Shown: positions 29,897 to 40,062 of the stretch, in pieces | Numbering within the stretch: position 1 is the stretch's first letter | Layout: each line of letters opens with the position of its first letter | Source: Medakamo hakoo | Lineage: Eukaryota > Chlorophyta > Trebouxiophyceae > Coccomyxaceae | NCBI GenBank assembly: GCA_026636295.1 | Contig: CP089452.1 | Span: 1 to 64,000 of the forward strand | Length of the DNA: 64,000 nt | Direction of reading: 5' to 3' | Notes under the pieces: generated by a model | What the model saw: the letters and a program-made list of their open reading frames with translations, nothing else | What the model was told of the DNA's origin: nothing | Database searches by the model: none | Position numbers and translations under genes: made by a program

Positions 29897-30059
29897 CCGG
29901 CAATAGCTCAGATGGAAGAGCGAGGGATTGTAAGCCGATGGTTGGACCTCACAACTCCACCCGCTTGACCCGTCTCCATGATGCAACGGCACCGCGTTTC
30001 GCGGTCGCCCGCTCCATGCGATTCTCCCTAGGCCCCCGGTTCGATCCCGGGTTGCCGGA
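29897..30059 (+). tRNA. tRNA-Tyr (anticodon GUA) with 90-nt intron
   Basis: Acceptor CCGGCAA (29897-29903) pairs with TTGCCGG (30052-30058), and the discriminator is A30059. The D stem is GCTC/GAGC (29906-29909, 29918-29921). The anticodon stem is AGGGA/TCCCT (29923-29927, 30025-30029), with anticodon GTA at 29930-29932. The T arm is CCCGG-TTCGATC-CCGGG (30035-30051). The intron occupies 29934-30023, one base after the anticodon, the standard nuclear tRNA intron position. All four stems pair fully. Nuclear tRNA-Tyr genes almost always carry an intron, but 90 nt is long. Confidence 0.95.
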
Positions 30060-30060
30060 C

Positions 30061-30069
30061 TTTCTTTTT
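30061..30069 (+). terminator. RNA polymerase III terminator of tRNA-Tyr
   Basis: TTTCTTTTT begins two bases after the discriminator base and ends with five T, enough to stop Pol III. Confidence 0.75.
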
Positions 30070-30489
30070 GCTTTTTGGCGGAGGGGTGGCGCGGCCGGGC
30101 GAGCGGTGGCGGCGTCCGGACTCACGGGGGTTGGGGGGCGAGGTTCGAGCGGGCGGGGGTGGCACGCAGGGGTGGGCGCTGTTTTTGTGCTTGCCTCACA
30201 GTCGGTGGGCTCAGGGCCACCCCAAAAGACAGGCGCGCGTGTCCAGCGCCGGGCCGCGTGGCAGGCGGGAGGAAGGCGCCCTGTGCCCGCGGCCGTGGGC
30301 GCGAGTCGCGCCGACACCTTTTTTTGTGGGTGGCTGGGTTGGCCAGCTCAGACCGTCGTTCATTCACTCTTCGTTGCGAGGGGCCACAAAAAAAACACAC
30401 GCGCCTCGCACTCGGCGAACCATCCCTGCGATCGACCACCGCCCCTCAAGCGCGAGCCTTGGTCCTTCACAGCACACGACCGCGTTTCC
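30070..30489. other. Intergenic, tRNA-Tyr to small plastid protein gene
   Basis: 420 bp upstream of the small membrane-protein gene. No repeat, RNA gene or clear promoter motif is visible. Open frames crossing it have no family resemblance. Confidence 0.4.
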
Positions 30490-31065
30490 ATGCAGGCCGC
30501 GTGCTTCTCTGGTCGCGGCGCCGCCCCGCCTGGCTTGACGCCGACGTCGCCGATTCGCGGCTTTGCCCCGCGTCCGGTCCGTGCGCGCACCCTCCTTGCC
30601 CACGCCGAGGGAGACAGACAGGTGGGTGAGAAGCGGACGGTGCGGGGTGCCTGTCGCGTGCGTCAAAACAGCCAATGCGGTGCTTGGGCGCGCGTGGCGG
30701 GCCTGGGCTGGCGTCCTCGCCGTGCGTCGCACGCGCCCCCCACCTCTCACCCTCGCTCCCACCCTCTCTCCCACCACCAACCCGCCCGCCCGACACTCCA
30801 GCGCCGCACGACGACCGTCCTGGGCGACATTGTGGAGACGGATGCCGGCTCCCTGCCCGAGCCGGACGCCGCCGACTTCTTCGAAGGCGACCGGTGGGAG
30901 TGGCTGGGCTCGGTCCAGTCCCTCGTCCTGCCCGTCCTGGTCGCCCTGGCCGTCGTGACGGGCGTCTTCGCCGCCAAGACCTACGACACCGGGGCCAACG
31001 CCGTCCTCGTGCCCGCCCAGAGCGAGGACCAACCAGCCATGATCGGTCCGGCGCCGCAGGATTGA
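30490..31065 (+). CDS. Predicted plastid-targeted single-span membrane protein, unknown function
   Basis: Exons 30490-30621 and 30802-31065 join in phase 0 to 131 residues. Residues 1-50 (MQAACFSGRGAAPPG..., Arg/Ala/Pro/Thr-rich, no acidic residue before about 40) look like a transit peptide. An acidic stretch (ETDAGSLPEPDAADFFEGDR) then leads to WEWLGSVQSL, one hydrophobic span (VLPVLVALAVVTGVFAA), and a polar tail. Size and layout resemble small thylakoid or envelope proteins, but I do not recognise the family. No chlorophyll-binding or metal motif is seen. A TGTAA polyadenylation-type word lies about 160 nt after the stop (about 31225). Confidence 0.7.
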   Translation: MQAACFSGRGAAPPGLTPTSPIRGFAPRPVRARTLLAHAEGDRQVGEKRTVRGACRVRQNSQCGAWARVAGLGWRPRRASHAPPTSHPRSHPLSHHQPARPTLQRRTTTVLGDIVETDAGSLPEPDAADFFEGDRWEWLGSVQSLVLPVLVALAVVTGVFAAKTYDTGANAVLVPAQSEDQPAMIGPAPQD

Positions 31066-31595
31066 CTTGTGCGGAGGGAGGGACGGGCGGGGGACGGGCG
31101 CGCGGCTTGGTGGGGGCGGCGGCGGCGGCGAGGGTCGGCGCGGCGCCTGGAGGGAGACAAAAGAAACTGGCCGCCGCCGCCGCCCACCACCCCGCCACGG
31201 GGCCCGCCAGGCTCCGACCGCCCGTGTAAGCCGTCTATGCCGTCAGGGTGCTCTTTCGTGAAGCACCAGTGCTTCGTCCAGGCTCGCCTCTTTCATCGTT
31301 TACAAAAAAAAAACGCTCGCGGCGCCCGCCCGCGCGCGCGGCCACACAAGATGGAGGCGCACACGCACACATACACACAGAGAGACTTCCTCCCCGCCGA
31401 CACAAAATTGCAAGAATAAAAAATCAGGGCGCGCGCGCGCGGCAGGGCGCACGCACATACACAGGGGGGTGGACTGTCAAAAGAAAAAAGAGATGGTTGG
31501 GGAAGGCAGAAGCGGGGGAAGAACGGCCTAAAGAAATCAGTCGGCCCGCCAATCCAGAGAGTTGAGCACAGCAGAGAAAGAATCAAAAATCAGAT
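31066..31595. other. Convergent intergenic region
   Basis: 530 bp between the small plastid protein (+) and the CCCH protein (-). Both 3' UTRs lie here. TGTAA occurs at about 31225 on the plus strand and at about 31298 on the minus strand (TTACA on the plus strand). A 7-bp hairpin GAAGCAC/GTGCTTC lies at 31260-31275. No gene is seen. Confidence 0.5.
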
Positions 31596-34235
31596 TCACC
31601 CGGCCAGCAAGTCGCCCCGGCTGCCGCGGCGGGAGGGCGGGCGCGGCACGGGCGGCCGGCCAGAAGAGGGGGCGGGCGCGCCGGTGGTTCCGCCACCGCC
31701 TTCCTCCCACCCGGCCGGCGGTGGCAGCGGCTGGCCCGCGCCCGCAAAGAGCGCAGACGTGTAGACGACGTCCAGTGGGGAAGAGGAGGACGGCGGCGGC
31801 GGCGCGGCGAGCGGCGGAGCAGGGCCACCGTTGCCCGACCGACCCGCCCCTTCCGCCGCCGCCGCGGCCGCCGCCGCGGCCGCCGTCGCATTGACCCAGT
31901 CCGCCGTCGCCGCCATCTCGTGACCGCCCATGGCCGACTCCAGGGACGATCGCGGCGTGGCAGCGGACCAGGGCGTGCCGCCGGAGGCCCGGTGGGGTGG
32001 TGGCGGCGGCGGTGGGCCGCCGCCGCCACCACCACCACCACCGCCGCCGGCCCACCCCGCGCCCACCAGCGCCGCCGCCCGCGCAGCCGCCGAGCCGTCA
32101 AACGCGGGCCGGCCGCCCCCACCATCACCACTGCCCCGGCGGCCGTACAAGGCCGCGGGCGCGGTGGCGGCGGAGGCGGCGGACTCGCCGGAGAGACGCG
32201 CGGCGGCCGCCACGGCCGCGGGCGCCGCCCCGCCGCCCCACCCGTCGCCGCCCGCCTGCCAGACCAGGTCTAAGGAGGACCCGCCCCGGCCGCCAGCCCC
32301 GCCTCCCGTCGACCAGTCGGCGGACGAGCGCGGCGTCGTGAAGGCGGCGTGGTGGTGGTGGTGGGGGTGGGCGTGGGGTTCGGCCGCGGCCGCGGCAGCA
32401 GCGGCGGCGGCGGCGGCGGCCAGGCCCCAGTCCAGGGAGCCCGCGCCGCGCGCGCCCGGCCCACCCCCCCACGGGTCGGCGTGGGCGTGGTGGGTGTGCG
32501 TGGAGGGAGGGTGGTGGTGGTAGGCGTGGTCGCCGCCGCCGCCGCCGCCACTCCCAGGCCAGTCGAGCGACACCGCCGCCCGGCCCGGCAGCAGCGGCGC
32601 CGCGCCGGCCCGCTCGTCACCGACAGCCAGGCGCGCCAGCAGGGCCGCCGCCGCGTCCATGCCGCCGGCAGCACCAGTCGCACCGCCGTCAAAGGACGAC
32701 CGGTGCGGGCGGCCGTCCCCGCCGCCGCCGCCGCCACTGCCCGAGTCGGGCGTCGCCCAGGGCGTCGGCCCACCGCCGGAGCCGGGCGCGTCCAAGGGAG
32801 AACGGGGCGTCGCCCAGGGCGCTTTGTCGCCGCCGCCGCTCACGCCGCTGCCGCCCCGGCCAAAGAGCGTGGCGGAGACGGCTTCGGCGGCCGAGGTGGT
32901 GGGCGCCGCGTCACTCTCGCCACCAGCGCCCTGCCCGCGCCCACCGCCACCCGCGCCGGCCAGGCCCGCCCGCAGCATGGCCCGGACGTCGTCGTCCGTC
33001 GGCTGGGTGGTCTCCCAGGGCGGCGACGCACCCAGCGCGCCGTTGGCCCGGGCGCGCGGGCCGTGCGCGTGGCCGCCGCCGGGCGCGGACGTGGAGCGGC
33101 CCTCCATGCCCGCACCCCACTGGCCGCCGTCTGGCCCGCCGCCGCCGCCGCCGCCGCCCATGCTGCGGCGGCGGGCGGACGCGCCGCGGGCCATGGCGTC
33201 GCGCACGGCGGCAGCCAGGGCTTCGGCGGGCGCGGCGGTTGAGGTGGGGGGTGGGACGGCGGCGGCGGCGGCGGCGGCCGCGGCGGCCGCTGCCGCGCTG
33301 CCACCACCGCCAGCAGTGTTGGCCGCCTCGTCCGCGGCCGCACTCTCACTGGCCATGCGCCGGGCGGCGGTCAGCTGCGCCGCCGCCAGCGCGGACGGCG
33401 GGATGGACGGGCGCGTGGACGGCGTGCGCACCTCGCCGGGCGCGTGCGCGAAAAAGCAGACGCGGCGCGTGCAGGCGGGGCCGTCGTTGCACAGCTGAGT
33501 TTTGTAGCTGGGAGGCGGGGTGGGGTGGGGTGGGGGGTGGGGGGCGGTGTGGCGTGAGTGACACACATGGATGCAGCGACGTGCCGCCGTGCCATGGGTG
33601 GGAGCGTGCGGGGGGGTTTTGGGGCGGCGACCCCAGTCTCTCCCCCCTCCTCTCTCCCTCGCCCCTCGCCCCCCTCCCGACGACTCACCGCGTGGGGTGC
33701 AGCCAGTACTCAAACACAGAGTGCGACGCCGGGCACGCGTCGCCCAGTGCGCACACGCCGCCGCCCTTCATGGTCGCGCACGCGATGCCGGTGTACGGCG
33801 TCCCCCCGCCCGCCGCGAAGTTGCGGCGGCGCGCCTTCTCGCCCGGGTGCGCAAACGGGCACTCTGTCCAATCGTGGACGAAGCGTTTGGCGCACGGCAT
33901 GATCTGCGGCGGTGGTGTGTGGGGTGTGGGGTGTGTGGTGTGGTGTGGTGTGTGTGTGCATGCGTTGCGTGAGCGTTGCGTGGCGCGTCCCAGGGCGTGG
34001 CCGGCCACGAAGATGCGGATCACCGTGATATGGGGCGTCGCGCGGCGCGGCCTGGTGGGTCGGGGCTCGGCGCGGGGCGTGCGCTCGCTCGCTCGTCCCC
34101 TCTCTCTCTCTTCGCTCAGCCCGCCTGTCCACCCGCCTGCCACCCTCCCACCCCACTCACCTTGTAGCAGTAGATGCGGAAGTCGTCAGACGCGTACAGG
34201 GCCTCCTCCTCGGCCGTCGTCGCCTCGCCCGCCAT
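31596..34235 (-). CDS. Plant-type arginine-rich CCCH zinc-finger protein (RR-TZF family)
   Basis: Exons 34235-34161, 33903-33689 and 33507-31596 give 733 residues. The N-terminal 110 residues match the plant RR-TZF block: DDFRIYCYKIMPCAKRF, the arginine-rich-region knuckle HDWTECPFAHPGEKARRR (C-X5-H-X4-C-X3-H), then the tandem fingers CATMKGGGVCALGDACPASH (C-X8-C-X5-C-X3-H) and CNDGPACTRRVCFFAH (C-X5-C-X4-C-X3-H), separated by VFEYWLHPTRYKTQL. The third finger is rebuilt across intron 2. The remaining 600 residues are Gly/Ala/Ser/His-rich low complexity with repeated TPWATP- and PRSSL-type phrases. Plant members bind AU-rich mRNA, shuttle between nucleus and granules, and promote mRNA decay. 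Function here is inferred from the family. Confidence 0.93.
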
Positions 34236-34915
34236 GGTTATTTGGGAGGCGAACGCTGGCCCTGTAAAAAAAATGGTGCGGTCGTGAGGTAAAGCACGCC
34301 CGAAATCCGGCGAAATCGCAGGGTTGCGGAGGCCGCCGCCTACGTCCACCGACTCTCGATACACGCGATGGAAGCGTTGGACGCTTTGGGCGCGGAAAAG
34401 CGATCGGTCAGCGCGTCTAGCGGCCACAGTGGCGCTCCGCATGCGCCAGGGCCTGTCGCGGCGGCAAGCGCGGCCGCGCGGCGCGCTCGCTTCCGGTGCG
34501 CTCCTGCGGCTGGTAACCTCAGGTTCGACACACTGCTTTTGCGATGGTGTGGTAGCGCACGTCACTATGTCTTACCTGGTTCCAAAAACTGGATCGACGC
34601 AGCAGTGCCTTGGGTGGAGCGGGCGCGGTTTTTGTGTCGCCCTGCTAGCCCAATTTTCCAGCGCCGCCGTCCGGTCTCTCAGCTGCCCAGCTGCCCACCC
34701 TCCCAATCGCTCTCACAGGCTCTGGGGAGGAGAGGGCGGCGCGAGGATGGCGCGCGCGCGAGGCCTGTTCGCGCGCTCGCCTGGTGTGTTGATGGCAGGG
34801 GCGTGGGCCGGGCCCCGGCACTGGTTTTTGTTTGTGACGGCGAGTGGCCGCGGGGCCGCTGCTCTCTCTCTTCACTGCGCCGACGCAGAGAGACAGGAAA
34901 AAAAAAACTCGCGCG
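34236..34915. promoter_or_regulatory. Divergent intergenic region, CCCH protein / ubiquitin hydrolase
   Basis: 680 bp between outward-pointing starts, so it holds both promoters. Base composition is slightly less GC-rich around 34260-34620 than in the neighbouring genes. tRNA-like words at about 34510-34570 do not fold into a cloverleaf. Confidence 0.45.
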
Positions 34916-35873
34916 ATGGCCCAAAAACACTGGACGCCGCTGGAGGCCAACCCCGACGTGTTTTCACGCTTTGCCCAGACTTTAGGCCTTCCCACATCGT
35001 CGGCGCGGTTTGTGGACGTGTACGGCCTGGACGAGGTGCGAACGAACGAATAGGCCGCGCGGCGCTCTCTCTCGTCGCCTCAAACCTCCTTTCCACCCCC
35101 ACGCCCGCACCCGTGACACGCCCGCACCACCTATAAACGCACACGCACGCCCGCACTAGCAATCCCTGATAACCCCCTAACCCACGCACGACATGCAGGA
35201 CCTGCTCCAATTCGTGCCACGTCCTGTCTACGCCCTGATCCTGCTGTTCCCAATCACGGCCGCGACTGAAGAGGCGCGGCGCGCGGAAGCCGCCGCCCTG
35301 GCCGCCCAGGGCTATGCCCCGCCGCCCTCCATTTTCCACATGAAGCAAACGGTCGGCAACGCGTGCGGCGTCATCGCGGCCGTCCACGCCCTCGCCGCCG
35401 CCGCGCCCCACCTGCCAGAGGCGGCGCCGGGCAGCGGCAGCCCGTTCACGCCGGCCTCCTTTCTGGCCGAATTCTTGGCCGACGCGCCGCGCCTGCAAGG
35501 CTCGGCCGCGCGGGGCGCCCGCCTGGAGCACCCGCCGGGCGGCGCGCCCGACATTTCGGGCGCGGCCGCGACCGCGGGCGCGGGTGGCCAGACGGCCGCG
35601 CCTCCGGCGGAAGCCGACGTGGACACGCACTTCGTCGCGCTCGTGCCGGCCGTGCCGGACGACGGCGGCGGCGACGCGCCCTGGCGCCTGGTGGAGCTGG
35701 ACGGGCGCAAAGACTTTCCTATCGACCACGGGCCGCTCACGTCTGGCACGTCGCTGGATTCCCTGCTGGCGGACGCGGCCGCCGTCGCCAAGAAAGCCAT
35801 GGAAAGCTCCGAGTCCATCCAGTTTTCGCTGATGGCCCTGGTTGGTGGGGAAGAAGAGGGCGCGGACGAGTAG
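34916..35873 (+). CDS. UCH3: Ubiquitin C-terminal hydrolase, UCH-L3 type (family C12)
   Basis: Exons 34916-35035 and 35199-35873 join in phase 0 to 264 residues. The exon 1 text (HWTPLEANPDVFSRFAQTLG, ARFVDVYGLDE) continues into LLQFVPRPVYALILLFPI. The catalytic set is complete: Gln and Cys in MKQTVGNACG, His in VDTHFVALV, Asp in LVELDGRKDFPIDHG. Compared with human UCH-L3 (230 residues) there are Ala/Gly-rich insertions in the active-site cross-over loop region and before the catalytic His. The enzyme releases small adducts or short peptides from the C terminus of ubiquitin (and NEDD8) in the cytosol. The exon 2 acceptor is TGCAG at 35194-35198. Confidence 0.95.
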
Positions 35874-36066
35874 AGGGCGCTACCTGCAGAGAGGGAAGCG
35901 GGTCCATGGATGGAAAAAAAACAGAGAGAGAGCGTTTTTTTTTTCTCCTCCCCTTTGCACACACACACACACAACAACTGGGCCGCACCGCCCGCACCCC
36001 ACACAGCAGCCCTCACCCCTTGCTGGGCAGAGAGCGGCAAGGGTCCACCCACCGAGAGCGCGGGCC

Positions 36067-38200
36067 ATGGACCACCTGCCGCCCCCTCCGCCCCCGCCCC
36101 CCGGCGGCTTGCCGCCGCCGCCCCCGCCGCCCGGGTGCGTCCAATGCCTAGCTGCCTGCCTCCGTCGCACGCCACGACGCCCACGCTCCCTGCCCTCTCA
36201 AATCACTCACGCATGTGCACACACTCTCTCCCCCTCCACAGCCCGCGCGGAGGACCGGACTCGTACTACGGCGGCTCCGACAGAGGCGGGTCGGACCGCG
36301 GCGAGCGGCGGCGGCGCTCGCGGTCTCGCTCGCGGTCTCCCAGAGGACGGTGAGCCCGAGTCTTTGCCTTTTCTTTGACGCGGCGGATGTGGGAGCGAGC
36401 GTGCGGACCTGCGTGTGGCGGTGGGAGGGGCTGGGCAAGCTTGCCGGCGTGGGGCGCGCCGGCGCTCCGATCTCCTCTCAACCCCAAACCTCGTGCCACC
36501 GCCCCCTCTCTCTCCCTCTCCCACTCCCAGTTCCTCCCGCCGGTCCCGGTCCCGGTCGCCGCGCGATCGCCACCACCGCCCGTCCCGGAGGCGGTCGTAC
36601 TCGCCGCCACGCATCCACCGCCGCAAGCCTACGGGTGAGGGTTGGGGCATGTGTGTGGGGGGAGGGCCGACGACGGCCGAAACCCTCTCTGTCTGTCTTT
36701 CCAGGTGCCCCACTCACACGCCCCCCGTCCCTCCCGCCAATCCATGCAGGTTTCGATGTCCCGCCGCCTGGATTCCAGGGGCCGTACACGCCGGAGGGGC
36801 GGCCAATCGCCCTGCCGCCCGCGCCTGGGGCGGCGGACGTGGGTGAGTTTTTGTCCTCCTTTTTTTGCGTTCGCTCCGGCCGGCCTTGCCTGCCCCTTCC
36901 CACACTACACCCACACTAAAACCACCCCTCCCCCCTCCTCCTCCCCCACCAACACAACCCAGCCGCCGCCGCCGCCGCGGGCCCCAACTCGTCCATCGCC
37001 CGCGCCGCCCGCCGCCTGTACTTGGGCGGCCTGGCCCCCGACACCACCGCCGCCGGCCTGGCCGAGTTCTTCGCGACCGCCCTGGCCGCGATCCGGGGCC
37101 TGGCCCCGGGGGACCTGCCGGGCGGGCCCGTCTCAAACGTCATCCTGCACGCGGACAAGGGCTTTGGCTTTGTCGAGTTCCGCACCGTGCTGGAAGCCAC
37201 GCACGCCACGCTGCTGGACGGCGCGCCGTGGGCGGGGACCATGCTGCGCGTGAAGCGGCCCAAGGACTACAACCCGGGCGGCGCGGCGGGGCTGGGCGAC
37301 TCGACGCCGTCGCCGGCCATCGACCGGGCGGCCCTCGCCCTCATCGTCCCGCCCGTCCCGCCGCCCGCCAGCGTGGGTGGCGGGGGCCTGGGCGGGGAGG
37401 GCCTGCCCCCACCCCCACCCCCGCCGCCGCCGCCGCCGCCGCCCGCGCTGTTTGCGGTGTCCGTCACCGGCCTGCCGCCCTACCTGACGCCCGACCAGGG
37501 CCGGGAGTTGGCCGCCGCGTTCGGTGGGGAGGTCGTCGACTTCACGCCCGGGCCCGAGCCGGGCACCGCGACCGTGACGTTCACGGACGAGGACGGCGCG
37601 GCGTGCGCGGTCGACGGACTGGAGGGCATGGTGATGGGCGACTTCACGCTGAGCGCGAAACGCGCGGCCGCCCCGCCGCCGCCGCCGGCCGGGCCCACCA
37701 TTCCGGCGGGAGCCATCCCGGGCTTGCCGGCCGTCACCCTGCCCGCCGGCATTGTGCTGCCGCCGGGCGTGGTCCTGCCGCCCGGCGTGAGCCTGCCGAC
37801 GGCGGCCGCGCCGCCCGCGCCCGCGCCGACCGGCCCGGCCCCCCCGCCCGGCGGCGGCCCCTCCCGCGTCCTCGTCCTGGACCACGCGGTCACGCTCGAC
37901 GACCTGGCCGACCCGGAAGAAGTGGCCGACATCATCGACGACATGCGGGCGGAGGCGGGCAAGTACGGCCACGTTCTGGACGTCGCGCTGCCCGCGCCCG
38001 CGGGTGGGGCGCCGCCCGACGGTCCGCTCCCTCCAGGCGCCGGCCGCGTCTTCATCGAATTTGCGACGCCCGCCAATGCGTCGGCCGCCCGTGCGGCGCT
38101 GCACGGCCGCCGCTTTGGTGGGCGGCCCGTGGATGCGTTTTACATGGACGAGGGCGCGTGGGCGGCACGGGAGCTGGGGCCGCCTGTGGCACGGGAGTGA
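36067..38200 (+). CDS. U2AF65: Splicing factor U2AF large subunit (U2AF65)
   Basis: Five exons (36067-36134, 36242-36349, 36531-36634, 36750-36842, 36963-38200) give 536 residues; Arabidopsis U2AF65a has 573. Order: a Pro-rich start, an RS domain (RRRRSRSRSRSPRGR and repeats), a basic linker to RRKPTGFDVPPPGF, RRM1 (RLYLGGLAPDT, GFGFVEFRTV), RRM2 (ALFAVSVTGLPP, GTATVTF), and the C-terminal UHM/RRM3 (VLVLDHAVTLDDLADPEEVA, GRVFIEFATPANASAA, FGGRPVDAFYMDE). Pro-rich linkers separate the domains. U2AF65 binds the polypyrimidine tract and, through the UHM, SF1 and SF3b. This is notable because acceptor tracts in this window are C/CA-rich rather than T-rich. The first four exons are short (68-108 nt). 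Confidence 0.95.
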
Positions 38201-38394
38201 AGCGTGTTTGGTGGGTGGCGGGCGGGCGGGATGTTTTTTTTTTGTTTTTTCTGGCTACGGAGGCAACAGAACAAAAAAACCCACACAACACACACACACA
38301 CACACCATGTGTGCGCGGCCCCTCTCTCAGATGCCGGGGTCGGCCGGGAAAAAAAGGCAGGCCGCCCGCCCCCCCTCCTCTCCCACACCCGCCT

Positions 38395-39866
38395 TCAACG
38401 CCACTTGCGCTCCGCCTCCGGCTTTGTGCCCATGACGCCCTCAATCCGCTCCACCACGTCCGGCGTCAGCTTGGGCAGGACGGCCAGCGCGCCCAGGTTG
38501 TCGGCCAGCTGGTCGGGTTTGGACGCGCCCAGGATGACGGTGGACACGTGCGGGTTGGACGCGCACCACGCGATGGCCAGCTGGGCCAGGGAGCAGCCCA
38601 GGTCGGCCGCGATGGGGGCCAGGCCGTCGACCTTGGCCAGGATTGCCGGGTCCAGCTTGGACCCGAGCATCGCCCGGTACTTGGGGTTGTCCAGCCGGCT
38701 GCCGGCCGGGATGGCGCCGCCCGAGTACTTGCCCGTCAGGACGCCGGACGCCAGGGGCGACCAGGTGGTCGTGCCCAGGCCGCATGGAGAAGCGTACAGG
38801 GGCGCGTACTCGACCTCAACCCGAGCGCGCTCCAACAAATTGTACTGAGGCTGTTCAAAGGACGGCGAGACCAGGCCCAGCCGAGTCGCGACGCCGACGG
38901 CTTCAGCAATCTGGGCCGCGCTCCACTCGCTCGTGCCCCAGTACAGCGCCCACCCCTGGTCGATGACGTAGTTGAAGGCGCGCACGGTCTCTTCGATCGG
39001 CACATCGGGGTCGGGCCTGTGCGCAAAAATCGCGTCCACGTAGTCGACGCCCAGGCGGGCCAGCGAGGCGCGCGTCCCCTCCACGACGTGCTTGCGGGAC
39101 AGGCCGCTGTCGTTGGGGCCGCCACCCCCCCAGAAAATCTTGGTCGACAGGACGTACGAGGAGCGGGGCCAGGCCAGCTCCTTGAGCGCGGCGCCCATGA
39201 CTTCTTCCGCCTTGCCGGCTTCGTAGACTTCCGCGTTGTCGAAGCTGGAGGAGGGGGAGGGACAGGGGAGGAGGGGGCGGCGCGCGTGTTAGGGGACGCA
39301 TGAGGAGTGGGGCCAGCCCCGCTCGCGGCCCTGTCAGGGCCGGCGAGCCCGCCCGCCCCTCCTTGCCCGCCCCGCCCCGCCACCAACGCACAAGTTGACG
39401 CCCGCGTCCCGGGCTTGTTGCATGAGCTGCTTGGCGAGTTCCACGCCGACCTGGGAGCCGAACGTCACCCACGCCCCATAGGACAGAACAGAGACCTGCA
39501 GTGGTGCACGTGTGCGGGAGGCGATGAGGAGAGGGCGTGAGGGCGTGGCGGGCGGATGGTTTTTGTTTGATGGGGGGGTGGGAGGTGGGGGCAGCGGGGT
39601 CGTCGAGCGTGGCGCGATGGGGACGGCACAGAAGGCGACAGGCAGACACAGGCACCCGGCCACCCACAACTCCACCCTCTCGCAGACGAAAGCTCAGACG
39701 GCTGTGCACCCTCAGCACTTCCATGCACGCGGCGGGAGGGGGCGGAAGGCCGCCCGCGAGCCGCGATGATGGCTAGGCCTGTGCGCATGCCTCGACCCAC
39801 CTTCAAGCCCGTCTTGCCTAGGCGGCGGTAGATCATGGGCGTGGTGGTGGGTGGGTCGGTGGCCAT
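38395..39866 (-). CDS. KAB1: Aldo/keto reductase, voltage-gated K+ channel beta-subunit type
   Basis: Exons 39866-39801, 39495-39392 and 39244-38395 give 339 residues, near KAB1 (328). The joins restore YRRLGKTGLKVSVLSYGAW and GVNFFDNAEVYE. The catalytic tetrad is present: Asp and Tyr in FDNAEVYE, Lys in LSTKIFWGG, His in AHRPDPD. Other family blocks are YWGTSEWSAAQI, EQPQYNLLER, TTTWSPLASGVLTGKY and VILGASKPDQLADN. Members are NADPH-dependent aldehyde reductases that also bind Kv or plant inward K+ channels. No channel gene is in this window, so an enzymatic role is equally likely. A CA tract at 38281-38307 reads (GT)n in this gene's 3' region. The upstream region is shared with the MFS transporter (196 bp between starts). 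Confidence 0.94.
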
Positions 39867-40062
39867 GGCTGTGGGCGTGTTGCGTCTTGCGTCGTTCCTG
39901 GGAGGAGGGGCGGTGGCCGGCGCCGCACTGGACGGAGAACAAGACACGAAGCTTTTGTTTTGTGCGCGCGCTTCCCACTCACTCGCAGGTTCGTGCTCTG
40001 CCTCTCACCCGAAGCAGCGCGCGCGCGTCCCTCCGCCCCGCATTTCCACCACGCCAGACGCT

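Noticed and set aside
31260-31275. Small hairpin GAAGCAC/GTGCTTC as a histone-type 3' stem-loop
   Set aside because: Stem sequence and loop do not match the histone element, and no histone gene is near.
34505-34570. Possible tRNA suggested by GGTTCGA- and GGTAGCGC-like words
   Set aside because: No acceptor, D and T stems could be paired in either direction.
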